Source of the DNA: Guadua angustifolia
Lineage: Eukaryota > Streptophyta > Magnoliopsida > Poales > Poaceae
Direction: 5' to 3'
Length of the DNA stretch: 64,000 nt
Assembly: GCA_036346375.1 (NCBI GenBank)
Contig: CM070500.1
Span: 78,286,437-78,350,436, forward strand
Positions 22,229 to 33,900 of this stretch are shown piece by piece. The notes under the pieces were generated by a model. The model did no database searches. It was given only the letters and a program-made list of their open reading frames with translations, and was not told where the DNA came from. Position numbers and translations under genes: made by a program. Positions within the stretch are counted from its first letter, which is position 1, and every line of letters starts with the position of its first letter.

Positions 22229-23661
22229 GGGGCTGGGCGGCCACTTCACTTCTTTTGCTTCTTTTCAGTTTAATTTGTCTTCCTGTGTATGCAAACATCT
22301 GGACAATATCTTAGTGCAGTGGATGTTTTACTTATTTTACCTGTGCGCACGTTTATCCTGCTTGATTGATTTTGTTTGCCGGAGCTGCCAGGCGACCAGG
22401 CTTGAACTTAACCAAAATGCCAAGTAAACTTTCAATTTTAGGGCAACGCTTCGGGATCCCCTTTTTAGGTCGCATGCAGGCAGCCACAAACACAAGCATA
22501 AACCACGCAAGTTACGCAGAACTTAGGTAAAAATGACTTTACACCAGGCGGTTTACGCGAAACGCAGAACAGCCTTAGTTTTAGGGTTTTTACGCGAGGT
22601 TGCCGATGGTTTAAATTCCTTCGGAACTTAGATCCCAATGATCTCCTGGAACCATGCTGCAGCGCAGCGCGGTGAGGCAACAAGTTACCGAAAATGCCTT
22701 TAGGCCAGCAGTACTCAACGGTGACAACCAGCGGTGCTTCAGGGAGCCAACCCGAGGCGTGCGAGCCGTGTTCGAATACTGTGCCCCACTTGCACTCCGG
22801 TCACTTGCCCTCGCCAGACGCTGACACTTAGCACTCTTCCTTTTATCATCAAGGAGCCGTTGGCTTCTAACATCCATGACAATCACGCATAGCTTGATTC
22901 ATCTTAGCACATACGCATAAGGAAATGGTTAGAAAACGCGGCGTAAAACACTTATCTTGTTGACACACCGCTGGGCGACCAGCCCCCAAGCATCTGGGCG
23001 ACCAGCTTCCAAGCATCTGGGCGACCAGCCCCCAAGCATATGGGTGACCTGTCCTGAGCGCCAGGCGACCAGCCTTCTAAGCATCCGGGCAACCAGCTCC
23101 CAAGCATCCGGGCGACCAGCCCCCAAGCATATGGGTGACCAGTCCTGAGCGGCGGGCGACCAGCAGGGATGCTTCGAATTTTTCATAAAGTAGGGTTAAA
23201 TGATGCAAGTCTTCGCACGAGATGAGCCCCGGTCCGCCTCTTATGATTTCTAAGTCCTTGCGATCCTTTTGGAGACCGAACTACGGTGTTGTATGTCAAA
23301 GCAGCAGGCTCCTAGAAGGGGTACTAGGCCAACGATGCTCACGGTGACGACCAGTGGTGCTTCTGGGAGCCAACCCGAGGCGCGCAAGCCGCGTTTGAGC
23401 ACTGCGCCTACCCCGCCCCCTGGTCGTCCGTCTTTGTTAGACACAGACGTCGAGTGTCACCACGGATTACCAAGGAATTAGCAAACATATACGGGACCAG
23501 CGACATTCATGCGAAAGACTGCCACTTAAGGCACAAAAAGAGCCAACAAAGGGTAAAGCAAAAGCCTTCTAGGCAACAACTTTACTGAGCGCCAGTAGTC
23601 ACCGATCACTGGGAAAGACTCACTCACGAGGTCACCACAATAACTGGTACTTACAATTTTT
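22229..23661 (-). other. Tat element C: non-coding region between pol and antisense ORF
   Basis: No coding. It contains a direct repeat of about 75 bp (22,718-22,790 and 23,340-23,410, sharing GGTGCTTC-GGGAGCCAACCC) and the 23-bp minisatellite described separately. Such hypervariable 3' regions are typical of Tat elements. Confidence 0.65.
22972..23165. repeat. 23-bp minisatellite in Tat element C
   Basis: Units of CTGGGCGACCAGCCCCCAAG plus CAT, about eight copies, grouped into two higher-order blocks. Each block closes with the variant ATGGGTGACC-GTCCTGAGCG. Short and G/C-rich; no spacers, so not a CRISPR. Confidence 0.8.
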
Positions 23662-26157
23662 TCATGGATAGAATTTCCGCAACAACTCAATGTTGTAGGA
23701 ATTTGCCAGTTCTTGACCGTCCTCAGTGGCCAACCTGACCGCCCCGGGCCGAGATACTGAAACCACCTTAAAGGGGCCCTCTCATCGGGGAGACAGTTTG
23801 TAACCCAAAGATGCGTCTGAACTCACAAGAAGTCCAAGTCGCCAACCGCTAGTGTTCTTCAGAGACCGGGTGGCGTGGTACCGCCGAGGCTTTTGCTGAT
23901 ATCGGGCGCGCTAAGGGCGGCTCGATCACGCACTTCTTCCAGAGGTTGACTTTTCTCGCCGGAGATCTTCTTGGCCTTCCTCGTTGAACGCCGAGACGCT
24001 GGGGAACCGAAGCGACGATTCAGAGGGAAGAACAGCTTCCGACCGTACACCGGAAGAAGGGTGTCTCGCCGCAGGGTCTGACGGGTGTGGTGCGGTTTAC
24101 CACAAAGATACCGGAGCTTCCGTCCTTCTCGCCCGCTTGAAGCCGATCAAACGCCTTTGTCTTGAGGCCCTTCAATACTAACGCGCTGGCACGTTCCGCT
24201 TACACATTACTCATGGGTGGGCCACCGGCTTAAGCATACTTTGGTGCCCATTTCATTGCGTAACTCGAAAAAGCCGCTGGTGGCCGAGTTCCGTTGTCGG
24301 TGATGATCACGGTTGGTGACTCCAAAACGGGTAAAGATCCCGTGCATGAACTTGATAGCAGCGGCAGCCGTAATGGCGCGCACCGCTTCGGCTTCAACCC
24401 ACTTAGTGAATTTGTCGATGGCGACAAAGAGGTGGGTGAAGCCCCCAATAACTCGCGAACGGGCCCAGATATCCGCCAAATTTCGACCGCTGAATGGCCA
24501 AGAGAGCGGGATGGTTTGCGTAGCTTCGGCGGTTGGTGGATTTGCCTGGCGAAGAACTGACAAACTACGCATTTCCTCACCGGCTCGCAAGCATCCCGGA
24601 GGCGAGAGGTCGATAAAATCCTTGGCGGCTTTTGCGACTAGCGTTTGACCGGACATATGGCTCCCGCACACGCCTCCATGGATATCAGAGAGCAGGCTGC
24701 TCCCTTCTTCCCGAGTGATGCACTTCAGTAGAACTCCGTTTCTACTCCGGTGGTATAGGTCCCCACCTACCAGAGTATAGCACTTGGCCTTGCGTGCAAT
24801 CTTCTCAGCTGAGGCATCATCGTCGGGGATCACTTGGTCGCGCAGGAAGGCTAGGATAGGGTCCATCCACTGACCTTCTTGGCCAAGCGTGACGAACACT
24901 CGGTGCTTGCCCGGGTACTCCGCTAGGCCGAGCGTTTCCCCTGGTGCCACATCGATGGCACCGCCGTCTTCCCTCCTAGACACGGGGCGGATGTCTTGCC
25001 TTCCTCCCCCGAATTGGAGGTCGTGATGTCAGCCCTCCCCTCCCGAAGCCGGAGGTCGCGACGACCATACTATCGCCCTCGCTGAGCGGGGCCGCGATGA
25101 CACCATTATCCCCACCTGAACTGGGGGTTGCGATGGATGGTCGCGATAGTCTTTCTTCAAAACTCGGCCGAATAAAGCTTTTGAGGGCGCAAGCCGGCTT
25201 GCCCGTCCGCAAGGTGGTTGTCGCGCCGAGGGATATGAACATACCGCAATCCTTCAAAGTGACGCTCTATTTTTCGGACTTCCGCCAGGTACGCCGCCAT
25301 GGTGGGGTCGGAACACTGGAACTCCTTCCACGCCTGGTTGATGACTAGCAGGGAGTCACCCCTGACCTGGAGACGCTGGATACCTAGTGCTGAGGCCATG
25401 CGCAACCCTGCCAGCAGACCTTCATATTCAGCTACGTTGTTTGTGGCCTTGAATTCGAGGGCGACCACATACTGGAGGATGTCCCCGGTCGGGGAGACCA
25501 GGACAACTCCAACCCCCGCGCCCTCTAGCCTGAATGAACCATCGAAGAATAAGGTCCAGGGAGAAGGCGCGGGTGCTTCTTCAGCTTCAGGAGTGGCGGG
25601 AGTCCACTCGGCGATGAACTCCGCCAACTTTTGACTCTTGATGGCAGTGCGGGGCACAAACTTGATGTTGAACTCCCCCAGCTCCACTGACCATTTAGCA
25701 ATTCGGCCTTCTGCTTCACGGTTGTGGAGAATTTCTCGCAGAGGATAAGCCATGACCACGGTGATTTCTCGCCCTTGGAAATAATACCGTAGCTTCTTGG
25801 ACGCCACCAAGACCGCATACAGCATCTTCTGAGCTTGCGAGTATCGAGTCTCTGCTTCATGTAACACCTTGCTGATGTAGTAGATGGCTTCTGGACACCT
25901 TCCCTCTCCGCAATCAGCACGGCGCTCACCACCTCAGGAGTAGCAGCAATGTATAGGAGCAATGGCTCACCCTGCGCGGGGGAGACCAACACCGGGGGAG
26001 AGGTGAGGTACTGCTTCAAGTCTTCAAATGCCTTCTGGGCTTCTTCAGTCCACTCAAAATGGTTAGTCTTCTTCAACAGCTTGAACAGAGGCAAACTCCT
26101 TTCTCCCAACCGGGCGATAAACCGCCCCAGGGAGGCCAGGCGATCAGGCAGTTTGTC
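23662..26157 (-). pseudogene. Tat-lineage Ty3/gypsy pol pseudogene (RT remnant, RNase H, integrase)
   Basis: Minus strand, reading down from 26,157. RT thumb/connection comes first (GRFIARLGERSLPLFKLLKK, then YYFQGREITVVMAYPLREIL). RNase H follows with LFFDGS, NVAEYEGLL, VRGDSLLVI and RRDNHLAD, so its four acidic residues are present. The H2C2 zinc-finger region and integrase core (FVAIDKFTKWVEAEAV and IITDNG) come next. The integrase tail ends YNIELLRKFYP at the TGA 23,662-23,664. Several frameshifts separate these pieces. RT palm (YxDD), protease, gag and 5' LTR are missing: the element stops abruptly at about 26,157, exactly where the hAT gene begins. Confidence 0.9.
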
Positions 26158-26160
26158 CCG

Positions 26161-26335
26161 ATGGCAGATAGTGCGGGTACCGTATGGAACCATGGGAAGC
26201 GTGTCAGACCAGCTGGGTCGAAGTGCAACTACTGCAGGCATGTCATGAGGGTGGAGAGGTGACTCGTCTGAAGGAACATCTGGTTGGCCGCGCCGGCGAT
26301 GTGAAGGAATGCCCAAATGTGCCTAAAGTGGATAG
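26161..26335 (+). pseudogene. hAT transposase pseudogene, part 1: BED zinc finger
   Basis: Starts MADSAGTVWNHGKRVRPAG, then KCNYCRHVM, a one-base deletion at about 26,248, and in the next frame TRLKEHLVGRAGDVKECPNV. This is the C-x2-C...H BED-type DNA-binding finger at the amino end of plant hAT transposases. The frame runs ...CPNVPKV to 26,330 and is then cut by the LTR at 26,336, with GATAG (26,331-26,335) as left target duplication. The gene resumes at 40,451 in the same frame. Sequence 5' of the ATG belongs to Tat element C, so the natural upstream part is absent. Confidence 0.85.
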
Positions 26336-28852
26336 TATAACATCCCAAATTTTTTTTTTGGATTTATTGTGTTTTCCCCTTTCATTTGATTTTTTGAGTT
26401 TTTTCTTTAATCCATTTTGCATTTATTAAATAGGCTCTTTGCTGTCTTTTATTTGTTTTGTGCAAACTATTATTGATCTTTTGTTGGAAGTATTTTATTT
26501 AGGTTCTAAATGTCTCAAAGTATTTTTTGGAATTTTTTTAGATTTTTCTGCATTTTCTTGCTATTTATTTCGGCTTTATTTATTTTTCCCAGTTTGTTTT
26601 TATTTGGAAATGAATTAAAAATCCTCCGAATAGTGTTTGGGCCGAAACCCAAACCGGTTCTGCCCATTTCTTGACTCGTTCGCCAACTTGCTCCCCAGCG
26701 GCCACCGAACCCTAGCCGCCTGGTTCCCATTGTTCGATCTCGATCGGATGATTGTCGTTACGCCGCGCCATCGCCCGCTACTATCCGTCCGATCAAGCCC
26801 ATGTGTACGTCCCCGATGTCACCATGTCACCCAAGCAAGCCATATCCTCACCAAACTCCACCACCGTCGCGTGCTTCTCCGTGTTTTCCGCAACGGACTC
26901 AGACGCCTAGACCCCTATTTAATGCGCCGCCACCACCCTCATGCTCCTCATCTCACGACGCATCTGCTGGTCAACTCTCGCACGCCGAGGCACCCTCATA
27001 TGCCCTTCCGTTGTTGCCAAGGTCGCTGGAGTGTCGCCATTGCCAAGCCATGTTGATTGTGCCGTTCCTCGTCGCCGGAGCCGCCCCCTAGCGCCATCAC
27101 CGTGGTCGTCTTCCTCGCTTCGCGAGTGAGCGGTACACTGCGCCATCACCGCCGAGCGAAGCCTTCGCCGCTTGATCTCCATCCAAAGCCACTGCGATCA
27201 CGCCACATCGTCGCATCCACAGTAAACACTTCCGTCACTCCTCACTGTTGGATTTCAATCGCACGGTAGAGATTGCATCGCATATAGTTGTATTAGCTTA
27301 GATCTTAGCTGTCGGATCTAGAATTAAGGGTTGAGGCATTACCGCGTTAGTGCGTCGCCGCTCCGCTCGCTGTCGCTGTCAGATGCGCGCCGATCGGTCT
27401 AGATCATGCCGCGTGTTGCACCACCGCTTCGCCTGCCATCGCCGTTTGATCTAGATTCAATGGCCAGATCGCAGCCACGCGTCGAGTTCGTAGTTAACCA
27501 GAGCTGAGACGCATCAATCAATCTCGGCCGTTCATTTTGATTCGAACGGACGAGATTATCTTGAAGTCTTGGCAACCGCGTTAGGCGCCAGCGGTCGATC
27601 CATCGATTGGTCGGCCGTACATTAATGACATCAACGCTATACCAAAGGCATTACTGCCGAACGCGGTGTGTGCGCCATCGTGGACCCGGTGCCACCATGG
27701 ACCGAGTCCATGCGTCGTGACGCGTGTCGACACGTGATTGGGCCACGTGTTAAGCTGACGTCATAATTAATTTTCAGTAGAAAAATAATTTAGCCGAAAT
27801 TAAAATCTATGATGACGTCATCATTAGCCATGCTGACATCATAAATATGAATTTCCCATATGAAAATAATTCGGATAAATCGGAATTTCTGTTTTTTAGT
27901 GTTTTCCATTTATTTTAAACTTTAAAAGGCTATATCTTTTGCATCCGAACTCCAATTGAGGTGATTCTAGTCTCTAAAAATTTGTAAAATCATACTCTAT
28001 TTAATGGTGAATTTTATTTAATTTTTAGAGTTAATTTTTTTCTCTATTTTGGTTATTTATTGCTTTCTCGCTCTCGTTGCGCGTAGACATTGAGTTGCCC
28101 GGTGAATTCGTTGTCGAGTAGCCAGTGCTTGACTAGGTTTCAAAGCAGGATCCAAAACCCTTTGAAGGCAAGTCGTGCTTTGATCATGTTGAACCTATGC
28201 TTTAAATATTATATTGTTTCAATATATTGCATGATATTTCAATTATCATTTGTTTTTCATATGTTGGGAGTAGCTAATCGTCCACTAGAATTACATCCAC
28301 CTTACCATGTTGTATGCCATATCTCATTTGTCACCCTAGAATGTTTCAATGTTAATTGGTAGCTATAATTGCCAATGTGGGTAGTTAGAACGCACATAGT
28401 ATGCTTAGCCATGCAACGAGTCATCATTTTATGTGCAAATGATTAATCTTGCTTCATGATTATGAAACATATGTTTTAACTTGTGTGTCGGGTGTTGTCA
28501 CACAATGTTGGTATTGTTGATGGCACGTGGTGCATGGTAAATCAACTGGGGTGGTAAAATGATTTAGATCGAGGCAAGTGGCATGTATTTGTGGTGGGCC
28601 AATGTGGCACGTGGACGGTCGCATTTGCTTTTTATGATAATATGGTTTATGATTATGATGATTTTTAGTTAGTCTTATCTTGGTCAATTAAGAACTTAAC
28701 CTTGCAAGAATTTGAACTGAGTCATTCATACAACCACAAGTCTGGTATGAGACAGACCTAGCTGATTAATTTGTTAAGTTTAAACTTTGATAATATTGTG
28801 GTGGTGTGAGGCCTGGGTAGTGGTAATCAGTCTTCGCATGGGTTGGCTCACA
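26336..28852 (+). mobile_element. Left part of the outer LTR
   Basis: AT-rich start, then a GC-rich middle (26,640-27,720) and AT-rich right half. No coding potential beyond chance frames. The junction with element B near 28,852 is not clean: the first ~95 bp of element B's LTR and possibly some of this LTR are missing. Confidence 0.65.
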
Positions 28853-29859
28853 TAGCGTTGGCGAGGGTATCGCCAAAACCTCCACCCCTCACAGATTGGA
28901 TTATCCCTAAATATTGGCTAGATCGCCAGATGAACCATCTTGGACCCAGCTCTAGGCCCAAGGGGACACGGCGATCCTCGGCTCGACAGTTCGCCAGGCG
29001 CCCAGAGCCAGCTGGCCGGTGCGGGCGTCCCTCGAAAGTTCGACCAGTAAGCGGTTCGGCGTTCGCAGTTCGACCAGTGCCCCGGCCGAGCCTCAGCAAC
29101 TCGCCTCAACGACCCCCGCCACGACACCAGTCGGCTCCGATCTGGTCACTCACCCCATGGACATGACGGCCATTCTGGAGCAAGCGGTTTCTTCCCAAGG
29201 TGGCGTGAGGGCCGCTAAGTCAAGCGCCCGTCCTTTCACCCCGTCAGGTACAATGGAGGGACGCGCTCCGTCCCAAGGCAACACCAGAATACGGCGCAAG
29301 CAACGTCAAGATCTAACAAAGTAGCAAAGGCGGTCGCGCATTCTTCCCCGGCGGAACAACATCGCTTGTGTCTACCAACCCAGCATGGGATGAACAGGAA
29401 TCTGTCAGTCACCAGGACCGAAAACCGGGACCCTCGGGCATAGCATACCCCTACATCTTTTCTCCAAATTCCCGTGTAACCTGCCCCCTCCGTCTATATA
29501 AAAGGAGGCAGGGTCCTGAGGGAAAAGGGGGGACTCTCTCATTTTTGCACATTCATTCATTCGTTCATTCACATTCTACCTCGCTTGCTCTCCCGACCCA
29601 AGTCGGGCCTTCCGACCCGAGCGAGCGTTCTTAGCTCCCAGGCTCCCTCATTCGGACGAGCGCTAAGGGCCTGTCCTTAGCCCTCGCTTGTAATCCACCA
29701 CACTCAGAGCTATGAGAACCACCACCACGAACTGGACGTAGGGACATTCCGCCCGAACCAGTATACATCCGGGACTTCCTTAGTCTAACCATTCAAGGAG
29801 AGGGGACGCATGACCCCTATACTTACAAATTTACTTACTGGTTATACGAAACACCGACA
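28853..29859 (+). repeat. 5' LTR of Tat element B (5'-truncated)
   Basis: Matches 39,026-40,004 over its length, with many small indels. Contains a TATA box (TATATAAAAG, 29,495-29,504) and a CATTCATTCGTTCATTC microsatellite downstream, and ends ...ACCGACA. About 95 bp present at the start of the 3' LTR are absent here. Confidence 0.88.
29495..29504 (+). promoter_or_regulatory. LTR TATA box (5' LTR, element B)
   Basis: CTATATAAAAGGAGGCAGGG; the 3' LTR has the equivalent CTATATAAAGGGAGGCAGGG at 39,639. Confidence 0.7.
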
Positions 29860-29861
29860 GT

Positions 29862-29879
29862 TGGCGCGCCAGGTAGGGG
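29862..29879 (+). promoter_or_regulatory. Primer binding site of element B
   Basis: TGGCGCGCCAGGTAGGGG lies two bases after the LTR end (29,859). This motif is the usual PBS position and sequence in grass Tat/RIRE2-like elements, complementary to a tRNA 3' end. Confidence 0.75.
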
Positions 29880-29929
29880 CCTTCGCGCGTCATCTTCGTG
29901 ATCTCCGGATTCCCATCTCCCTCCTTGAT

Positions 29930-30250
29930 GGCTTCCTTCACCGACGGCGACACAGCGTCTGCGTCAAGGAGCCGATTCTCTTCGGCCTCGACTCGACATC
30001 GCTTCACCCAAAGAGAGTTCGTGGCTCATCCCCGACACTCCTCGAGCTTGTCAAGCGGCGAGCAATGGCAGCAATAAGCAGCTAGAGGCCCAAAAAGGCC
30101 AAGCTTCGATGAACTCGAGCCGCTACGAGCGAGGTCGGCCCGGACGCCGTGATGCACCTGCACGCCAAGCAGCTCGTCCGAGTTCATCAACAATCGTCGA
30201 GGTATACGGTCTTCGTGCTTCCCCACGCCACCCGAATGTCGGCCGAACGG
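29930..30250 (+). pseudogene. gag 5' fragment of Tat element B
   Basis: An open stretch from the ATG at 29,930 (MASFTDGDTASASRSRFSSA) sits about 70 bp after the PBS, where gag should start. It meets stops by about 30,080 and no capsid or zinc-knuckle motif is visible. It is assigned to gag by position only. Confidence 0.45.
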
Positions 30251-30439
30251 TCTTTGCCCATGGTATCCCCGAGCCAGGGGACTCGGGAGCCAAGGCCACC
30301 TACTAGAACCTCTGGGGGCTGGTAGAGCGTGCTGCTGTGCAGCACATGCAGCCTTCCAGTTCCCATCACTCGGGGGGCCTCCTCGGGCCACCCAAGCCGT
30401 GTCGCCACGCGGGACCAGCGAGGTCCAGCGTGGGCGGCG

Positions 30440-30975
30440 CTGCTCCTCGAGCGACCCCAAGCCTTGCGCGCTCCGGATCGCTGCCGACTTCGGCGCGTGC
30501 CAACTCTACGTGCACGGCAACTCCAAGCTTGTCGTCGACCGAGCCATGAAGGCCTCAGAGCCTCATAGCACCCATATGGCAGCATACTGCCGGGGACCGG
30601 TCCCGCCAGGGACCTTCGCTCGACCTCTCGTGCCTTCGATCCCCATTGGCTCGCCGACTTAGCGGACCGATCGACTTTTAAGCACGGTAGCTCGCTTCCA
30701 TTGACCGCCTGGGCCTGAAGGACCACCGGGTGGGTCGCGGCACCGATCGCTTACCCGACCGAGGAAGCCCCTCCGAATCGGCCGACACAGTCTGCGCCGG
30801 AGTTCGATCCAAACGCTGGAAGGCACAAGTCGCCCCCTCCCTGGGAGGGACCCTTCACCGCCAGTGGGGTCCTCCAACCCGCACCTTCGACTCGAAACTG
30901 TGACCGTGTGGCCGCATTTGCCCGAGCAACGTGGGGTGTTGAGAAGTTAAGGAGATTCTATCCCAAAATTCCGTC
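30440..30975 (+). pseudogene. pol fragments of Tat element B (RNase H, integrase end)
   Basis: 30,470-30,600 encodes LRIAADFGACQLYVHGNSKL and MAAYC, aligning with the 'GDSQLV' to 'MAAY' part of Tat RNase H, with the catalytic Asp changed to Asn (HGNS). At 30,925-30,972 the frame reads ATWGVEKLRRFYP, the terminal motif of Tat integrase. Protease, RT and most of integrase are missing, so the coding region has collapsed by several kilobases. Confidence 0.7.
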
Positions 30976-33900
30976 TTCACCCCCGCATTTCTATCAAGTC
31001 CCCCGGGCTCGAAGCGCTGCGTGCCGACCACATCCTGGTCCTCACGAACAACTCGGGGGCTGCTTGCTTGCATGCTCACTTAAGATGGCGCCCCGACCGA
31101 CCATCGGATCCCTTGCGAGCGGTAAGCCTCTCAACCCAAGTGCTACGGCCTACGCCCCAGCGGCTACGGTTACTAAGAAGTAGTGCTTTGCGGAAGAAGG
31201 GAGTGCCCACGCGAGGTGATCCACGATCGATCTCGGACGTGTCTTTTGGGTTGCCAGGCCCCTTGCCGTTTTTCGCATTTGCCTCAAAGTATTAGCACTC
31301 TGACTTACGCTCTAGCAACCCCTGCGGTTCCTAAGGGCTATGGTCGTTCGACGAGTGTTCATTACAGAAAGGAAATGCAAAGTATATGGCAAAGTCCCCA
31401 AAATCCATGACATCAAATGTACACACGTTACACCACCCAGAAGCAAAAGTTAGACACGGCCGCCTGGAGGCTCATCCAGCGAAGTCGTCGTCCTCAGAGC
31501 TGTCGCTGCTCACGTCGACCGCAACAAGCCCTGCCACAATCTCCACCGCCGGCCAGATCTGCCCGCACCTCCGGGTCGAAGGAGGCATTGCGTTGGCCGA
31601 AGAAGCAAAGACGCATTCGCCACAAAGAATGGCGATCCTCGCCTCATGGCGGTGAGTGCTCGCATAAGGTATGGTAGGTTTCGAAAGCGCTAGCGCCGGT
31701 AAGGCCGGGCGATCGAACTTCGTTGCCTAATCGGCTCCCTGCGGCTTCACCCCAGCGGCTTGAAGCTCCTGGCCATACTCTCGAAGGCCGGGCCGAGCGT
31801 GTTCATGAGGACCTCGCGCATGATCCAGCGCTCTTCACGCACCTTGGCCAGCTCCCCCTCCGCGGCCTCGGCCCGAAACCGCTGCACCCGCACCTCCTCG
31901 CGCGTCTTGGCGAGCTCCTCCCCGGTGACCTCTGCCAGGGCCCGCTGTGCTTCCGCCTCCTCACGCGTTTTGGTAAGCTCCTCCTTCAGCGGACCGACTC
32001 CTGCTGCTGCGCGTCACCTACACCCCACAGGCCTGGGGCGCTTGCCGCGGCCGGATCTTGTGAGGAAGCCTCCAACCGCGTCACCACAGACACGGCTCGG
32101 GCCCCCGAGGGACCGCCCGGGGCGATCGGGGGAGTGTCGGAAGTGGCCCCAGTAGTGTCCGCCTCCCCCACCGAGGTGGCAATCGGGGGCGCAGCTGGCG
32201 ACTGGCCTGATCCCGAGCCGGAAGCGCTGGAGTGAAGGAAAAAGCTCAATGTCAGCGAGACAGAATCAAAGCCATCCCGACATCGAGCAAAAGAACTCAC
32301 TCTGAAAGAGGATCTCTGATGCGGAAGGTCGACAAGGGCAGTATGAGCCCTCCCCTTCTCGCGTGCAGGGACGACCAAGCGGCGGTGCGGGACCACTTGG
32401 GGTCCGACCCCAGAGGATCCGCCGCCGCCTCCCGTTTGCCAGCCCTCCGATCGTCATCTCCGCTCGCCATCGACACTTGCGTTTCCTAGCCCTTTCCCTC
32501 TTCTCTCGCAGAGGGGCAACGGGAGAGCAGGAAGACGAAGAGAATGGCTATGCGTGGTCGCCTCGAGCCAGATATAAGCGCGGGCGGAGCGGTCAGGCGA
32601 AGCGCCGTCGGGCGGCGCGCGACGCCAGATATCTCCATGTCCCGCGGATGACGATGCCACGTCCACGCCTCCCACCTCGCATTAAAATGCGACGTGACTG
32701 ATGGGGCGAAAGGACGCCGCTTTGCTAGGGGCCTTGGCAGCGACTCTTCGATTTTGGCTCGGTCGCCGATCACAAGCGATAGCCATTGGCAAGGCAACGC
32801 TGGGCGATCGCCGTGGCCCAAATTGGCAGAGGGCCCATTGGCTCAACCACCCCGGCGGAGGGCTGAACGAAGGGCCCAACCGCCACGACATCTCCACCTC
32901 GCGGAATAAGAGTTAAGGCGATTCTTTCCCTGAATTTTTCCTCGTTCCCGCGCGGATTCCCTGCTCTTCCGAGTTCAAGCGCCACGTGGAAACCACAAGC
33001 TTGGTTCCCACGCACCACTCGGGGGCTGCGGGTTCACACACTCACACAGGTCGGCGACCCGACCGGCCACTCGGCTCTCCCTAGCGGTAACCCTCTCGAC
33101 CCAAATGCTCTGCCCCTCGCCCGGTACGGTTTAGTAGCACTGCGGAAGAAGGAAGTGCCCGTCTTGATCGAGCCATTCCGTGGTCGGGAACACTCCTTTC
33201 CTGTGATAAGTGCAAGCGAACGTTTCGCCCCTTAGGTCCCTATCCTTTTTTGCATTTTCCCCAAAGATGTTAACGTACTGACCTACGCTTGTACAACTCC
33301 CGCGGTTTTTAAAGCCATGGTCATCGAATGTGCATCACTTATGGGAAGTGCGAAAAATAGAGCCGGACCTACGGAATGGCCCGACTGGCCGAAACAATAA
33401 AAGCAAACTTTAGTTCATTACACGACAAGGTCCTTTACATCGCAAAAGGGCAAAACATCTAACTTTCTTCCTGTTTCTGGTGGAGGATGCTCTCTGGCGA
33501 TATTAAATTCGGCTGGCGATCACCGCGGCGTACGAGTCGACCTGGTTCTGAACCCTTCGACCTCTTCGTCGGTCTAGTTCGCTGCGACCCCACTGCTAAC
33601 AACGGTAAGGTTGATGCCGTTATAGTGGGAGAGGGCGAAAACCAGCGCCAAACAAGCCCCGAGCTCGATCCCCTCGCTCACTGAGCACTCGACGTGCTCT
33701 GGCATGTGGGCCGGCACGACGGCAAGTGAGATCGGACCCTGCCCGGCGGCCCCAAGCACTCGATCGCAGACCTCCCGGTCGACCTCCTGAAGGGCCGTCA
33801 GTTCGGCGATTCACTCGGACAGACCTTGCTCCGCCAGCTCCTTCGCCAAGAAGGCCACTGTTCATGACGTGATCGCTGTGTCACGTTCCTCCACCGCCAA

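Noticed and set aside
22972..23165. Regular short repeats that could look like a CRISPR array
   Set aside because: Repeats are contiguous with no unique spacers, in a plant retrotransposon; it is a minisatellite.
28500..28860. A complete 5' end and target duplication for element B
   Set aside because: The first ~95 bp of the 3' LTR have no match here and no CCAGT precedes the LTR, so the 5' end was judged truncated.
31723..32235. A 170-codon plus-strand frame in element B
   Set aside because: The minus strand over the same bases gives a clear heptad-repeat coiled coil that matches antisense ORFs of Tat elements; the plus frame is its shadow.
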